The translations under genes and the position numbers were made by a program. The notes under the pieces were generated by a model that did not search any database, was not told the DNA's origin, and worked only from the letters and a program-made list of their open reading frames with translations. Positions 17,163 to 26,233 of a stretch of DNA of 64,000 bases are shown here, one piece after another. This DNA is from Paenibacillus_E violae. Lineage in GTDB: Bacteria; Bacillota; Bacilli; Paenibacillales; NBRC-103111. The stretch covers positions 124,001 to 188,000 of the forward strand of contig NZ_JAWCUD010000005.1 of the NCBI RefSeq assembly GCF_032461945.1, written 5' to 3'. The first letter of the stretch is position 1, and every line of letters starts with the position of its first letter.

Positions 17163-18791
17163 ATGTATACAGTCATGATTGTCGATGATGATTTACCTGT
17201 GCTTGAATTTTTGAGTTCAGCGATCAAATGGGAGGAATTGGGGTTTCGATTGACAGGAGCCTTTGAAAATCCTCTGGACGCCCTGGAAGCGGGACGGCGG
17301 GCCAAAACCGATGTACTGATCAGCGATATCGGCATGCCGGAAATGAATGGACTGGATTTAATCCGCTCTCTCCGTGAGGTGGATCCTCATGTGAAGGCGG
17401 TCATTCTCTCCTGCCATGATGATTTTCACTATGCGCAAAAAGCGATGAAGCTTTCGGTGAGCGAATATATCCTGAAAGAAACGATGAATATAAGCAATAT
17501 TTCGGAGGTGCTTGGCAGACTGAAGGAGCAGCTGGATGCCGAGGATCACGTGCTGTCCAAAAGCCGCAAGCTCGAGAAGGAGGCCGCGCTGCACCGCAGC
17601 TCGTCCAAGCGTCATTTTATCCGAAGTACGGTCAATGAGCCGTTGTTTGATTCGGAGGAGTGGAGCCAGCAAGCGGAAGGTTTCGGCCTGCGTCTTGGGC
17701 AGCACGGGGTGCTGCCGGTTTTCGGGTATGCCAACCGGGCGAAGGAGGCGAATCAGCGCTTCCAATCCAGGGATTTATTCGACTATACCATTCAAAACAT
17801 CATAGAAGAGCTGCTCGTCGATCAGAAAGAAATCACGTTGTTCACGTATGATACGGGCGAAATTGTATTGCTGTTCCCGCAATATGGCAGCATGCATGTC
17901 AATAACGGCCAGAAGGTCGAGCAGACGCTGCGGCATTTGCAGAGCTGTTTGCAGCAATACGCGAAAGTAGCGTTCTCTTTCATTACGGGAAGTCCAGCCA
18001 AGGATGTGCGCTCGTTGAAGGAGCAGCTGAAGCGGATGGTAGAAGGGCGGAGCTCGCGGTTCTACTTGCCGGAAAGCTCCGTCATGAAACTGGAGCATAT
18101 TCGGGAAGGCTTCGGTGACGGGGGATTGCTGCTGGCCGAGTATGCCCAGACGCTGGATGAGTTTCGAAGCGTAGTGTTCGATGAGCGATCCGATTTGATC
18201 GATATGTATGTCTCGAAGTGGATCGATTTCATCCAGTACCATCGGTTTCGTCCCATGGAAGTGAAAGAATGGCTTCTCAAGATGATTCTTGATGTGCGTA
18301 TGCGGCTTAAATCGCTGCAGCATTACCAGTCGACGTTTTCATCCGAGCTCTTGCATCATGATGTGCATGAACTGTCGTCTGTACGTGAGCTGGAATTGTG
18401 GCTGAAGGATTATCTGCAGCAGGCGATTCAATGGGCAGGGCAGGTGTACCGTGAGTCGCACAACCGCGAGATTATCGAGTGTCAGCGGTTCGTCTATAAT
18501 CATTTGCATATGAAAATATCGCTCGAGGACGCGGCGGCGCATCTGCACCTTCATCCGAGTTATTTGAGCCGACTTTTCAAGAAGGAAACCGGGGAGAACT
18601 TCGTGGAGTATGTGACGCGGATGAAGATGGAGAAAGCGAAAGAGCTTTTGGAAATCACGGATAAAACCGTGGAACAAATCGCCGACATGCTCGGCTACGA
18701 GAACAAAAACTATTTCGGGAAGCTGTTCAAGGCGCATACGGGGACTGTGCCGAATGCATTCCGTGGGCAGACCAAGGGAGCTCAGCCTTAA
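17163..18791 (+). CDS. YesN-type AraC response regulator
   Basis: A 542-residue protein: receiver domain 1-120 with phospho-acceptor D55 (SDIGMPEMNG) and the V-D-D-D acidic pocket, a long linker, and two AraC helix-turn-helix motifs in the last 100 residues (ISLEDAAAHLHLHPSYLSRL and TVEQIADMLGYENKNYFGKL). ATG behind AAAGGAGG. It is the partner of the upstream kinase and likely activates the adjacent sugar ABC operon. Confidence 0.94.
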   Translation: MYTVMIVDDDLPVLEFLSSAIKWEELGFRLTGAFENPLDALEAGRRAKTDVLISDIGMPEMNGLDLIRSLREVDPHVKAVILSCHDDFHYAQKAMKLSVSEYILKETMNISNISEVLGRLKEQLDAEDHVLSKSRKLEKEAALHRSSSKRHFIRSTVNEPLFDSEEWSQQAEGFGLRLGQHGVLPVFGYANRAKEANQRFQSRDLFDYTIQNIIEELLVDQKEITLFTYDTGEIVLLFPQYGSMHVNNGQKVEQTLRHLQSCLQQYAKVAFSFITGSPAKDVRSLKEQLKRMVEGRSSRFYLPESSVMKLEHIREGFGDGGLLLAEYAQTLDEFRSVVFDERSDLIDMYVSKWIDFIQYHRFRPMEVKEWLLKMILDVRMRLKSLQHYQSTFSSELLHHDVHELSSVRELELWLKDYLQQAIQWAGQVYRESHNREIIECQRFVYNHLHMKISLEDAAAHLHLHPSYLSRLFKKETGENFVEYVTRMKMEKAKELLEITDKTVEQIADMLGYENKNYFGKLFKAHTGTVPNAFRGQTKGAQP

Positions 18792-18804
18792 CCAGCTAAC
18801 ATAC

Positions 18805-18839
18805 AAAACCTGACGGATTAGACGCCGTTAGGTTTTTTT
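18805..18839 (+). terminator. Rho-independent terminator
   Basis: AAAACCTGACGG pairs with CCGTTAGGTTTT, followed by a T-run. It ends the two-component operon. Confidence 0.9.
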
Positions 18840-18946
18840 GTTATATAGCCAACCCCCACCTCACACAACGCACCGTATAGCCAATCACCACCTCTCCGGC
18901 CAAAAACAAATTTAAAAAACTAGCGAGAATCTCGCTAAGCCTTCAC

Positions 18947-19130
18947 TGAGGGAACTGGAGTCCGCTATTTGGAGGAAAACGAGATGTTTCCTTTCCGAGG
19001 GGAACTGTGGGGTCTTATCCGGCCTCCATGGCACGTTTTTTGGTTGAAATCGCCAAAATAAAGGACCGTAGTTCCCCCAGCAGGTGGGGAAGGTGTTTTT
19101 TCGGTGAAATAGCGGCCTGTAGTAGTTCCC
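18947..19130. repeat. four-site cassette, GGAACTAC family (copy 1)
   Basis: Two forward sites (GGAACTGG at 18951, GGAACTGT at 19001) and two reverse sites (GTAGTTCC at 19068 and 19122) with dyad centres near 18957, 19007, 19069 and 19123: steps 50, 62, 54. The fourth site has a 3-base AGT duplication that explains 54 instead of 51. It lies in a 543-base non-coding gap (18792-19334) that otherwise holds only the terminator and the promoter region of the next gene. Confidence 0.85.
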
Positions 19131-19334
19131 AATTAAGCAGGCGGGAGAACGATCCAGTGCTGGCAAGACTACCATTTGGCAGAAAACAAACAAGCATAGA
19201 GAACGTTAAAGTATTTGTCATCTTACACAAATTTCCTTAACTTTACAAAAAAAATGCACTATCCCTTTTTGAACCATGGTAAAATTAGGGGCGGTACAAG
19301 GCTTGTCACATAGATGATAAGGGAGGAATTTGTA

Positions 19335-22300
19335 ATGGGTAAGAGAGCGGGATGGAAAGCAAAAGCGGTAAAAGCGGCGCTGGCTTTAACAGTAGCGCTA
19401 CCTCTACAAGTGCTGGCTACAAGCAGCTGGCAGGCAGTAATGGCGGAAGGGCCAAGTGATCCGGCACCATTCATTGAAGCGAAAGTAGTCAACGAAAATG
19501 CAGGAAAGAAAGTCCTGTTCGACAACACGCATGAACAAACGGCTGGTGCGGCGGACTGGGTCATCGACGGCGCTTTTTCAGATTTTGGAAACGCGTTAGC
19601 GAATAATGGCTACTACGTCAAAGAATTGCGTAAAACAACACCCATCACACTTAGCGATTTGAGCGGTTATGACGTTTTTGTCGTAGCAGAGTCTAATGTA
19701 CCTTATAAAACGAGTGAGCAGGCGGCTCTGGCGCAGTATGTGCAGGGCGGCGGAAGTATCTTCTTCATCGGCGATCACTACAATGCGGACCGCAACAAGA
19801 ACCGTTGGGACGGTTCGGAAGTATTCAACGGCTATCGTCGTGGCGCGTGGACGAATCCAGTCAGCGGCATGAGCGCTGAAGAAAGCGCCTCATCAGCTAT
19901 GCAGGATGTAGCTAGCTCAGACTGGTTAGCTACGCAATTCGGCTTGCGTTTCCGTTACAACGCTTTAGGTGATATAAATGCGAACCAAATCGTGTCGCCA
20001 CAGCAGTCGTTCGGTATAACCACAGGTGTATCGAGCGTAGCGATGCATGCGGGTTCAACGCTGGCGATCATCGACCCGACTAGGGCCAAAGGAATCGCGT
20101 ACTTGCCGCAAACGAATGAGGCTTGGGCAAGTGCAGTCGATCAAGGTGTTTATAACGGTGGGGGCGTGGCGGAAGGCCCTTTTGTCGCAATAGCCAAGTC
20201 AGGTGCAGGCAAAGCCGGATTCATCGGCGATTCTTCACCGGTGGAGGATGCGACGCCGAAGTATTTGCGTGAAGATACAGGCGCGAAGAAGACGACGTAT
20301 GACGGATTCAAAGAAGTGGACGACGGCGTCCTGCTTGTGAATATGGTGAATTGGCTGGCGAAAAAAGAAAGCTACACAAGCTTCTCGGAAGTAAGCGGCT
20401 TGCAGTTGGATCAGCCGACGGCGCTGCTGCCTTTTGAGACGCCGGCTAATTCTACAGAGCCGCAGCCGGAGCCTTGGGCGGCGCCGAACGCCGGCTACAA
20501 ATGGTATGACCGCAGCACGTTCAAAGCGGGCTCCTATGGTGGTCCTGCTGCGACAGCAAGCGCAGCTTACAGCTTCGTGCATCAAGCAACGCTGCCGAAT
20601 GCCGTGGACTTCCCTCTGCGAGTTGTCGTAGACAACCTGCCACCGTCTACAACGGTTACGGGGTTCAACGTTGGGATTTATTTGGTTAGCGGCGGCACGC
20701 AAATTGCAATGGTTCAAAATGCCGACGGCACATGGCCTACCGCATATGGATATAGTACACAGTTCAGCGTGACCTCGGATATCAACGGTCATGCGACGAA
20801 GGATTTGATGGTTCGCGTGAAGCCGGGTACGACGGCTGCGGCGAATTTACGCCTGCGTCAAGCTTCTACGAACCTGAAAACCGAGAGCGTTACCCTGGGC
20901 AATGTACCTGCGGAGTCTTTGCCCGAAGAGGAAAACCCGATCCCGGCGAAGATCAATATCTCCGATGCTCGGAGCGAAGCAGCCGGCACATTGGTAACGG
21001 TGGAGGGTGTTGTAACGACGGAGCCGGGCGCTTTTGGCGGTCAGGCATTCTACCTGCAGGATGAAACAGGCGGAATCTACGTGTTCCAGAGTCTGAGCGG
21101 CTTTCATCAGGGAGATAAAGTGAAGGTTACAGCATCTACGGCTCTATTCAATACTGAGCTGGAGTTAGCGGATCCAGTTGCTATCGAAAAAACAGGTGTA
21201 GCGGCATTACCGACGCCAATAGCTGCAGCAGCAGTAACCAATGACAATCAAGGACAATTGCTCGAGCTTAGTGATGTTACCGTGAGCAATATCATCAGCG
21301 CTACGCCGGCAGGTTCTTTTGAATTTGATGCTGTAAAAGGTCCCGTGAGCAATCACATTCGTGTTGATGTAAGAACTGGTTTGACCCTGAGTTCATTCCC
21401 TTACCAATCGGGACAAACGGTGAACATCAAGGGTGTTGCGGCCATTTTTAAAGGCGTATTCCAATTGAAACCAAGAGGTTTAGGCGACTTCACGGTTGCA
21501 GCGGATACAACAGCGCCTGTTACGACTGCATCCTTGTCAGGCTCAGCGAATAGTGAAGGCTGGTATAAAGAAGATGTGACCGTATCTTTGTCGGCGGTAG
21601 ATGATACGGCTGGTGCTTTGACAACGAAGATCAGCTTGAATGGCAGTGCTGCGGTTCCTTATGAGGCGCCAGTCGTGATTCAAACAGAAGGTACGAATAC
21701 AATTGCTTACTCCTCGACAGATGCGGCTGGGAATGAGGAAGCTGTAAAATCCTTGCAGGTGAAGCTGGATAAAACGGCTCCGACGGCCGTATTAACGCAG
21801 TCAGGTCATGCGGTTGGGGACGTAACGACTGCTGATACGTTAACATTTGTGTTAGCTGGTACAGATACACTTTCAGGTGTAGTTGAGCAGGCGTTGACAT
21901 TGGATGGCGCTGCAATCAGCAGCGGTCAATCCATTGCAGCAGGCAGTTTAACGCAAGGTACGCACACAGTAGGTTACCGCGTTGTCGATGCAGCGGGTAA
22001 TGTAACACAAGCGACTGTACCGTTTAATGTGAGCGCGAAAGTAACGTTTAGCCAAGCGACGCTTTCGGCGAATGTGACTTCGCTCAAACCGGGCGAAACA
22101 ACAGCTACGCAAGTAGCGGGTGTGTTAAGCAACGGTGCGGCTGCTGATCTTAGTGGTGCTGCGATTGTATATAGCACAAGCAATGGAGCTGTAGCGACTA
22201 TTGATGCGCAAGGTAAAGTTAGCGCGGTGGCAGAAGGTACGGCACAGGTAACAGCCGCTGTTACGTTAAATGGAACAACGGTGCATACAGGCGCTGTAAC

Positions 22301-22907
22301 TATCACGGTTGTGAAGCCATTGTCCTTAGGTGCGCCAGGGAAGCCTGTGTTGTCGGACAATAGCGGCCAAGCAACCGGCTTGAAAGACGGTAACTACACG
22401 GTGACAATGAACATGTGGTGGGGCAATAACGGCTCCGTGTTCAAATTGTACGAAAATGGCGTGCTCATTCAGACGCAATCGCTGACAGATGCATCTCCGG
22501 CCGCTCAAACGGCTAAAGTAGAAGTAAAAGGCAAAGCTAATGGCACTTATACGTATACAAGTGAACTTATTAATTCTTTTGGAACAACATCAAGCGCTCC
22601 GTTGGTTGTGAAGATTACGGATGCAGCACCCGGCAAGCCGGTCCTTTCCCAAGATAACTGGGATGGAGACGGCAATTACAAGGTATCGATGAACATGTGG
22701 TGGGGAACGAATGCCACGGAGTATCGTTTGTACGAAAATGGTGTATTAATCGAAACGAAGGCGTTAAACGCAGCTTCGCCTAGCGCTCAAAGCGCGGTGA
22801 GCACGATCACGGGTCGCGCTGTCGGCGTGTACGAATATCGTTGCGAATTGGTTAACGCGGGTGGCGTTACTTCCAGCGATAAGCTAATTGTGAACGTGAC
22901 GAAGTAA
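19335..22907 (+). CDS. large secreted multidomain protein (GATase-like, OB-fold, OmpL47, Ig and ChiA-N-like domains)
   Basis: An 1190-residue exported protein. Signal peptide about 1-36, with the ATG at 19335 behind GGGAGG. Residues about 46-330 begin K-V-L-F-D-N-T-H-E-Q and contain G-G-S-I-F-F-I-G-D-H-Y, an amidotransferase-like domain seen in secreted endonuclease-type proteins. About 535-730 resembles an OB-fold (YhcR type, F-Y-L-Q-D-E-T-G-G-I-Y-V-F). About 735-900 has OmpL47-like Y-S-S-T-D-A-A-G-N-E repeats, 905-990 a Big_2 Ig domain. Two C-terminal repeats contain M-N-M-W-W-G, the chitinase-N/fibronectin type of chitin or polysaccharide binding. No SLH or LPXTG anchor. Nuclease activity is possible but no catalytic set was proved. 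Confidence 0.8.
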   Translation: MGKRAGWKAKAVKAALALTVALPLQVLATSSWQAVMAEGPSDPAPFIEAKVVNENAGKKVLFDNTHEQTAGAADWVIDGAFSDFGNALANNGYYVKELRKTTPITLSDLSGYDVFVVAESNVPYKTSEQAALAQYVQGGGSIFFIGDHYNADRNKNRWDGSEVFNGYRRGAWTNPVSGMSAEESASSAMQDVASSDWLATQFGLRFRYNALGDINANQIVSPQQSFGITTGVSSVAMHAGSTLAIIDPTRAKGIAYLPQTNEAWASAVDQGVYNGGGVAEGPFVAIAKSGAGKAGFIGDSSPVEDATPKYLREDTGAKKTTYDGFKEVDDGVLLVNMVNWLAKKESYTSFSEVSGLQLDQPTALLPFETPANSTEPQPEPWAAPNAGYKWYDRSTFKAGSYGGPAATASAAYSFVHQATLPNAVDFPLRVVVDNLPPSTTVTGFNVGIYLVSGGTQIAMVQNADGTWPTAYGYSTQFSVTSDINGHATKDLMVRVKPGTTAAANLRLRQASTNLKTESVTLGNVPAESLPEEENPIPAKINISDARSEAAGTLVTVEGVVTTEPGAFGGQAFYLQDETGGIYVFQSLSGFHQGDKVKVTASTALFNTELELADPVAIEKTGVAALPTPIAAAAVTNDNQGQLLELSDVTVSNIISATPAGSFEFDAVKGPVSNHIRVDVRTGLTLSSFPYQSGQTVNIKGVAAIFKGVFQLKPRGLGDFTVAADTTAPVTTASLSGSANSEGWYKEDVTVSLSAVDDTAGALTTKISLNGSAAVPYEAPVVIQTEGTNTIAYSSTDAAGNEEAVKSLQVKLDKTAPTAVLTQSGHAVGDVTTADTLTFVLAGTDTLSGVVEQALTLDGAAISSGQSIAAGSLTQGTHTVGYRVVDAAGNVTQATVPFNVSAKVTFSQATLSANVTSLKPGETTATQVAGVLSNGAAADLSGAAIVYSTSNGAVATIDAQGKVSAVAEGTAQVTAAVTLNGTTVHTGAVTITVVKPLSLGAPGKPVLSDNSGQATGLKDGNYTVTMNMWWGNNGSVFKLYENGVLIQTQSLTDASPAAQTAKVEVKGKANGTYTYTSELINSFGTTSSAPLVVKITDAAPGKPVLSQDNWDGDGNYKVSMNMWWGTNATEYRLYENGVLIETKALNAASPSAQSAVSTITGRAVGVYEYRCELVNAGGVTSSDKLIVNVTK

Positions 22908-22922
22908 GGAGTTACCCAGATA

Positions 22923-22966
22923 GAGCCTTTAACACCTCAGGGTGTTGGGGGCTCTTTTGTTCTTTT
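22923..22966 (+). terminator. Rho-independent terminator
   Basis: GAGCC...GGCTC with inner AACACC-TCA-GGGTGTT, then a T-rich tail. Confidence 0.85.
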
Positions 22967-22986
22967 ACTGCGTGCGGAGAACCTAA

Positions 22987-23114
22987 CTGCAAAAAGTACA
23001 TTAAATTTGCCCGTTTTGGCTAAAGAGGTGGAAGAATAGCGAAATTAGATGCATTTTTTACACGTTTTCTTCTAAAAAATCTAGAACTCGCCGAATTACT
23101 TGTACGTTTTACAT
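22987..23114. repeat. three diverged palindromic sites, TGYA-N5-TRCA
   Basis: TGCA-AAAAG-TACA (22988), TGCA-TTTTT-TACA (23050) and TGTA-CGTTT-TACA (23101) are spaced 62 and 51 bp. Core and spacing match the 5492-6340 array but the intervening sequence does not. The A-rich then T-rich spacers suggest forward, reverse, reverse order with the first site lost under the terminator. It lies just 3' of nuclease copy 2. Confidence 0.6.
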
Positions 23115-23131
23115 GATTTTAGCATCATCAG

Positions 23132-23812
23132 CTAGTCCAGATAATCCAAAATCCCGCGAACAAGGGCATATTGAACGATTTTGCCATTGGGGGTGCGGCT
23201 GATCGGCTGCAGCCAACCTTTTTGGCATAGCGATTGGAGCAGTCTGATGGCCGTTCGATGATTGATCTCGAAATGCAATTCAACATCTTTGGGGCGAAGA
23301 GGTCGTGCTAACTGATGGAGTAGGCGGAGGACCTCTTTTTCAGCCAGATGGGCTCGATGAACAGGAGAGGGGGCCGACTGGTAACGGCTGAGCAGCATGC
23401 GAAGTAAGGTCATGCATAACTCGGGCCGATGAGCCACGTCATCGTAAGCGAACGAGATGACACGGAAGCCAAGTGCGTGGAGAAAGGTTTCGCGGTTCAG
23501 TTCTTCGCAGTAGCGCTTGCGATCCATATCTTGCACATGGGGGCCGTAGCCTTTGATTTCCCACATGAATTTGAGCTCGCCGGGTAAATAAACGAAGTCG
23601 CCAAAGTAAGAGCGTCCTCTCCAATCTAGCACTTCATACTCCGGGTGCAAATGATCGAAATGTCCGTGCATCGGGAACCACACGTTTTGCAGGAACAAAG
23701 TTTCCGCATGCAGATGCCCGCGCTCGAGTCTCCCCTTGCGTTCTAATGACCTTCGAGCGGCGTGGGAGGCAAGAAATGACTGATGTTTTTCATGAAAAAG
23801 GAAAGAATTTAT
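23132..23812 (-). CDS. DUF559/Vsr-like nuclease with winged helix (copy 2), non-canonical start
   Basis: Paralogue of 6346-7014 (about 226 residues against 222). It keeps D-F-V-Y-L-P, E-x-K (E-I-K-G-Y-G-P-H, the classic form, where copy 1 has E-C-D), the R-E-T-F-L...G-F segment and the winged helix RPKDVELHFEINHRTAIRLL. The conserved N-terminus (HQSFL...ERKGRLERGH) lies upstream of the first usable ordinary start, a TTG at 23698. No ATG, GTG or TTG is in frame before it; an ATA at 23812 sits 8 bases after AGGAG. Either ATA is used, the gene is a recent start-codon mutant, or there is a sequence error. Confidence 0.6.
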   Translation of the reverse strand: MNSFLFHEKHQSFLASHAARRSLERKGRLERGHLHAETLFLQNVWFPMHGHFDHLHPEYEVLDWRGRSYFGDFVYLPGELKFMWEIKGYGPHVQDMDRKRYCEELNRETFLHALGFRVISFAYDDVAHRPELCMTLLRMLLSRYQSAPSPVHRAHLAEKEVLRLLHQLARPLRPKDVELHFEINHRTAIRLLQSLCQKGWLQPISRTPNGKIVQYALVRGILDYLD

Positions 23813-23837
23813 ATTGCGGTCTCCTGTTCGTAATCAT

Positions 23838-23905
23838 AAAAAAACGCCCCTGATTCACCATAAAGATGAATAGGGACGTTCTTCGTCGCATTAGCTCTTA
23901 TTATA
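23838..23905 (-). promoter_or_regulatory. promoter and leader attenuator of nuclease copy 2
   Basis: On the minus strand: TATAAT (23905-23900), then GACG-AAGAA-CGTC (23887-23875), then a terminator AACGTCC...GGGCGTT with a seven-T run (to 23838), then the ribosome site AGGAG. Same order as at 7045-7101. The inner stem sequence differs yet still pairs (ATTCA/TGAAT). The upstream neighbour is divergent, so this is a leader, not another gene's terminator. Confidence 0.75.
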
Positions 23906-23984
23906 GCGGAAGGGCAGTGCTCTGGCTATTGCTTTTCACACTAGACAAAATTAAGACGCAATGTTAGCTTAATTGAACTACTAA

Positions 23985-25226
23985 ATGAAAGTTGTGATCA
24001 AAATGTCCAACCAACTGGCTTCCCAAGCTGGCATGTCCACAGGCCGCTACAGCCGATTATGGATCGTGCTCGTGCTCGGATCCCTAGCGTCCTTCGGGCC
24101 GCTCTCGCTGGATATGTACCTGCCGGCACTGCCGAATCTGGCCGGCGATCTCCATACCAGCACCTCACTCGCGCAAATGAGCCTCACCGCCTGCATGCTG
24201 GGTCTGTCTATCGGCCAGCTCATCGCAGGATCTGTCAGCGATGTGCGCGGTAGACGCACGCCGCTGCTGATCGGATTGATCCTCTATGCGATCTCTTCGA
24301 TTCTGTGCATGTTTGCGCCGTCCATCGGCGTGTTCCTAGGCTTGCGATTCGTGCAAGGCTTGGCGGGCGCCGCCGGGATCGTCATTTCCCGCGCAATCGT
24401 GCGCGACATGTACGAAGGCGTGGAGCTGACGAAGTTTATTGCGCTGCTGATGCTGGTGAATGGGGCTGCGCCCATCCTTGCGCCGATTGCAGGCGGGCAG
24501 ATTCTGCAGTTCACTTCATGGCGCGGCGTGTTCCTCGTTCTAGGTGCGATTGGCGTGCTGATGCTGCTAGCTGCAACATGGGGGCTGAAGGAAACGCATC
24601 CGCCGGATCGCCGTTCCAAGGGCGGCCTCGCCAACACGCTGCGAACGTTCCGAGGGCTCCTCACAAACCGCATGTTCATGGGCTATGCGCTGACACAAGG
24701 GCTCGTCTTTGCCGGCATGTTCGCCTATATTTCCGGCTCGCCGTTCGTGCTGCAGGAGATTTACGGCGTTTCTCCGCAAATATTCAGCGTTTGCTTCGCC
24801 GTGAACGGGCTTGGCGTCATCCTTGCCGGTCAAGTGACGGGCAAGCTCGCAGGCAAAGTAAGCGATCACCGCTTGCTGGCAGGTGGGCTGGCCATGGCTG
24901 CTTTTGGCGGCCTGCTGCTTCTCGTTGCCGTTCTCATCGGGACGGGGCTTCCGGCCATCCTTGTCGCCTTTTTCTTCATCGTTTCCAGCGTAGGGCCTGT
25001 CTCCGTAGCCACTTCCTCGCTTGCTCTGCAAAGTCAAGGGAAAACGGCGGGGAGTGCAGCGGCGCTGCTGGGACTGCTTTCTTTTATCATCGGGGGGCTG
25101 GTTGCTCCGCTTGTTGGTCTTGGCGGCAGCCAGACTGCAGTACCGCTAGGCATCATCATTGCTTGCATGGAGATAGGGGCAATTCTTTGTTTCATAGGAA
25201 TGACAAGGGGCGGAAAGACAGCGTAA
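23985..25226 (+). CDS. MFS multidrug transporter, Bcr/CflA type
   Basis: A 413-residue protein with 12 hydrophobic segments. Start motifs of drug/H+ antiporters are visible: L-D-M-Y-L-P-A-L-P near residue 40 (motif D1) and G-S-V-S-D-V-R-G-R-R near 82-91 (motif A). This is the DHA1 Bcr/CflA subfamily, which exports drugs such as bicyclomycin or florfenicol, and also dipeptides. No strong ribosome site precedes 23985 or the next ATG at 24003, so the start is uncertain. It is divergent from nuclease copy 2. Confidence 0.88.
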   Translation: MKVVIKMSNQLASQAGMSTGRYSRLWIVLVLGSLASFGPLSLDMYLPALPNLAGDLHTSTSLAQMSLTACMLGLSIGQLIAGSVSDVRGRRTPLLIGLILYAISSILCMFAPSIGVFLGLRFVQGLAGAAGIVISRAIVRDMYEGVELTKFIALLMLVNGAAPILAPIAGGQILQFTSWRGVFLVLGAIGVLMLLAATWGLKETHPPDRRSKGGLANTLRTFRGLLTNRMFMGYALTQGLVFAGMFAYISGSPFVLQEIYGVSPQIFSVCFAVNGLGVILAGQVTGKLAGKVSDHRLLAGGLAMAAFGGLLLLVAVLIGTGLPAILVAFFFIVSSVGPVSVATSSLALQSQGKTAGSAAALLGLLSFIIGGLVAPLVGLGGSQTAVPLGIIIACMEIGAILCFIGMTRGGKTA

Positions 25227-25325
25227 ACTTTTTGACGGAATGAGATGTGACTTCAAATTTTTTTCACAATTGTCCTGTATACTGAAGCAAATTAGACCAA
25301 TTCATGAAAAAGGTGGAGTTACAGG

Positions 25326-26174
25326 ATGAAGCTTATTCACAAGAAAGTGCTGGTCAGTACGCTCGCAGCAGGACTACTCATTGGCGGTGGCCTCGCGCTT
25401 CAGCATAACCAGGTATTCGCAGATGAGACGAGTACGGTAACGCCTGCACCTCAGAAGGACAAATTCAAGGATAACCATCATAAAGATTTTCGTGGAGGTT
25501 CAAATAACCAAGGTCATGGGCCGGCCAAAGGCGGTTTTGAATTCGGTAAAGGAGGAGCTTTCGATTTTGCTGCCATTCTTGGGATTGATCAGACTGTGTT
25601 GAAGGATGAGATCAAACAAGGGAAAACACTGGTACAAATCGCTCAAGAGAAAGCGAATCTGACGGAAGAAGCACTTCTGGCCAAATTGACGGAAGCTGAG
25701 ACTAAGAAGATTGATGATGCAGTCACAGCCGGAAAATTGAAGCAAGAGCAGGCCGATAAAATGAAATCGGGTCTGGCGGATCGCTTGAAAAAAATGGTGG
25801 AGTCCAAACCGCATATCATGGATTTCAAAGGCGTACAACCGCGTGGAGGCATGATGCCAGGTGGGATGTTCGGAAATTCCGCAGAAATCGCAACGATCCT
25901 GGGGATCACGGAAGACGAGCTTGCTGCGCAGCGCAAAGCAGGGAAGTCTCTGGCTGAAATCGCCCAAGATAAAGGCATCACAGAGGATCAACTGATCGCG
26001 AAGCTGAAAGATAATTTAACAGATGAGCTCAAAAGCTTCGTTGAACGCAAAGGCGGAGTACCCCCGAAGAAACCGGGTACTGGTCATGAAGGCTTTAAAT
26101 TCAAAGGAAAACCAGGTCATCCGGCAGCACCAGAACCATCAGCAACACCAGAGCCACCAGCAACACCACAATAA
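25326..26174 (+). CDS. secreted DUF2680-like repeat protein
   Basis: A 282-residue protein with a signal peptide (cut near residues 31-32, F-A-D-E). The mature part has two helical repeats of the form I-L-G-I-x5-L...G-K-(T/S)-L-x-x-I-A-Q-x-K at about 79-110 and 188-222, the pattern of DUF2680/YckD-like secreted proteins. A basic, G- and H-rich stretch (40-75) and a Pro/Ala/Glu tail flank them. No cell-wall anchor or enzyme motif is seen. ATG with AAGGTGGAG ahead. Function unknown. Confidence 0.7.
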   Translation: MKLIHKKVLVSTLAAGLLIGGGLALQHNQVFADETSTVTPAPQKDKFKDNHHKDFRGGSNNQGHGPAKGGFEFGKGGAFDFAAILGIDQTVLKDEIKQGKTLVQIAQEKANLTEEALLAKLTEAETKKIDDAVTAGKLKQEQADKMKSGLADRLKKMVESKPHIMDFKGVQPRGGMMPGGMFGNSAEIATILGITEDELAAQRKAGKSLAEIAQDKGITEDQLIAKLKDNLTDELKSFVERKGGVPPKKPGTGHEGFKFKGKPGHPAAPEPSATPEPPATPQ

Positions 26175-26181
26175 ATGCAAG

Positions 26182-26228
26182 AAAGGTTGCCTCTATCGAT
26201 CTCTGTGACCGATGGGGCAACCTTTTTA
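26182..26228. terminator. terminator between convergent genes
   Basis: AAAGGTTGCC and GGGGCAACCTTT with T-run. It serves the secreted-protein gene and, less well, the opposing DedA gene. Confidence 0.85.
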
Positions 26229-26233
26229 TACGT

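Noticed and set aside
24305..25243. 312-codon plus-strand frame in another phase
   Set aside because: Arginine/histidine-rich shadow of the MFS transporter gene in GC-rich DNA.
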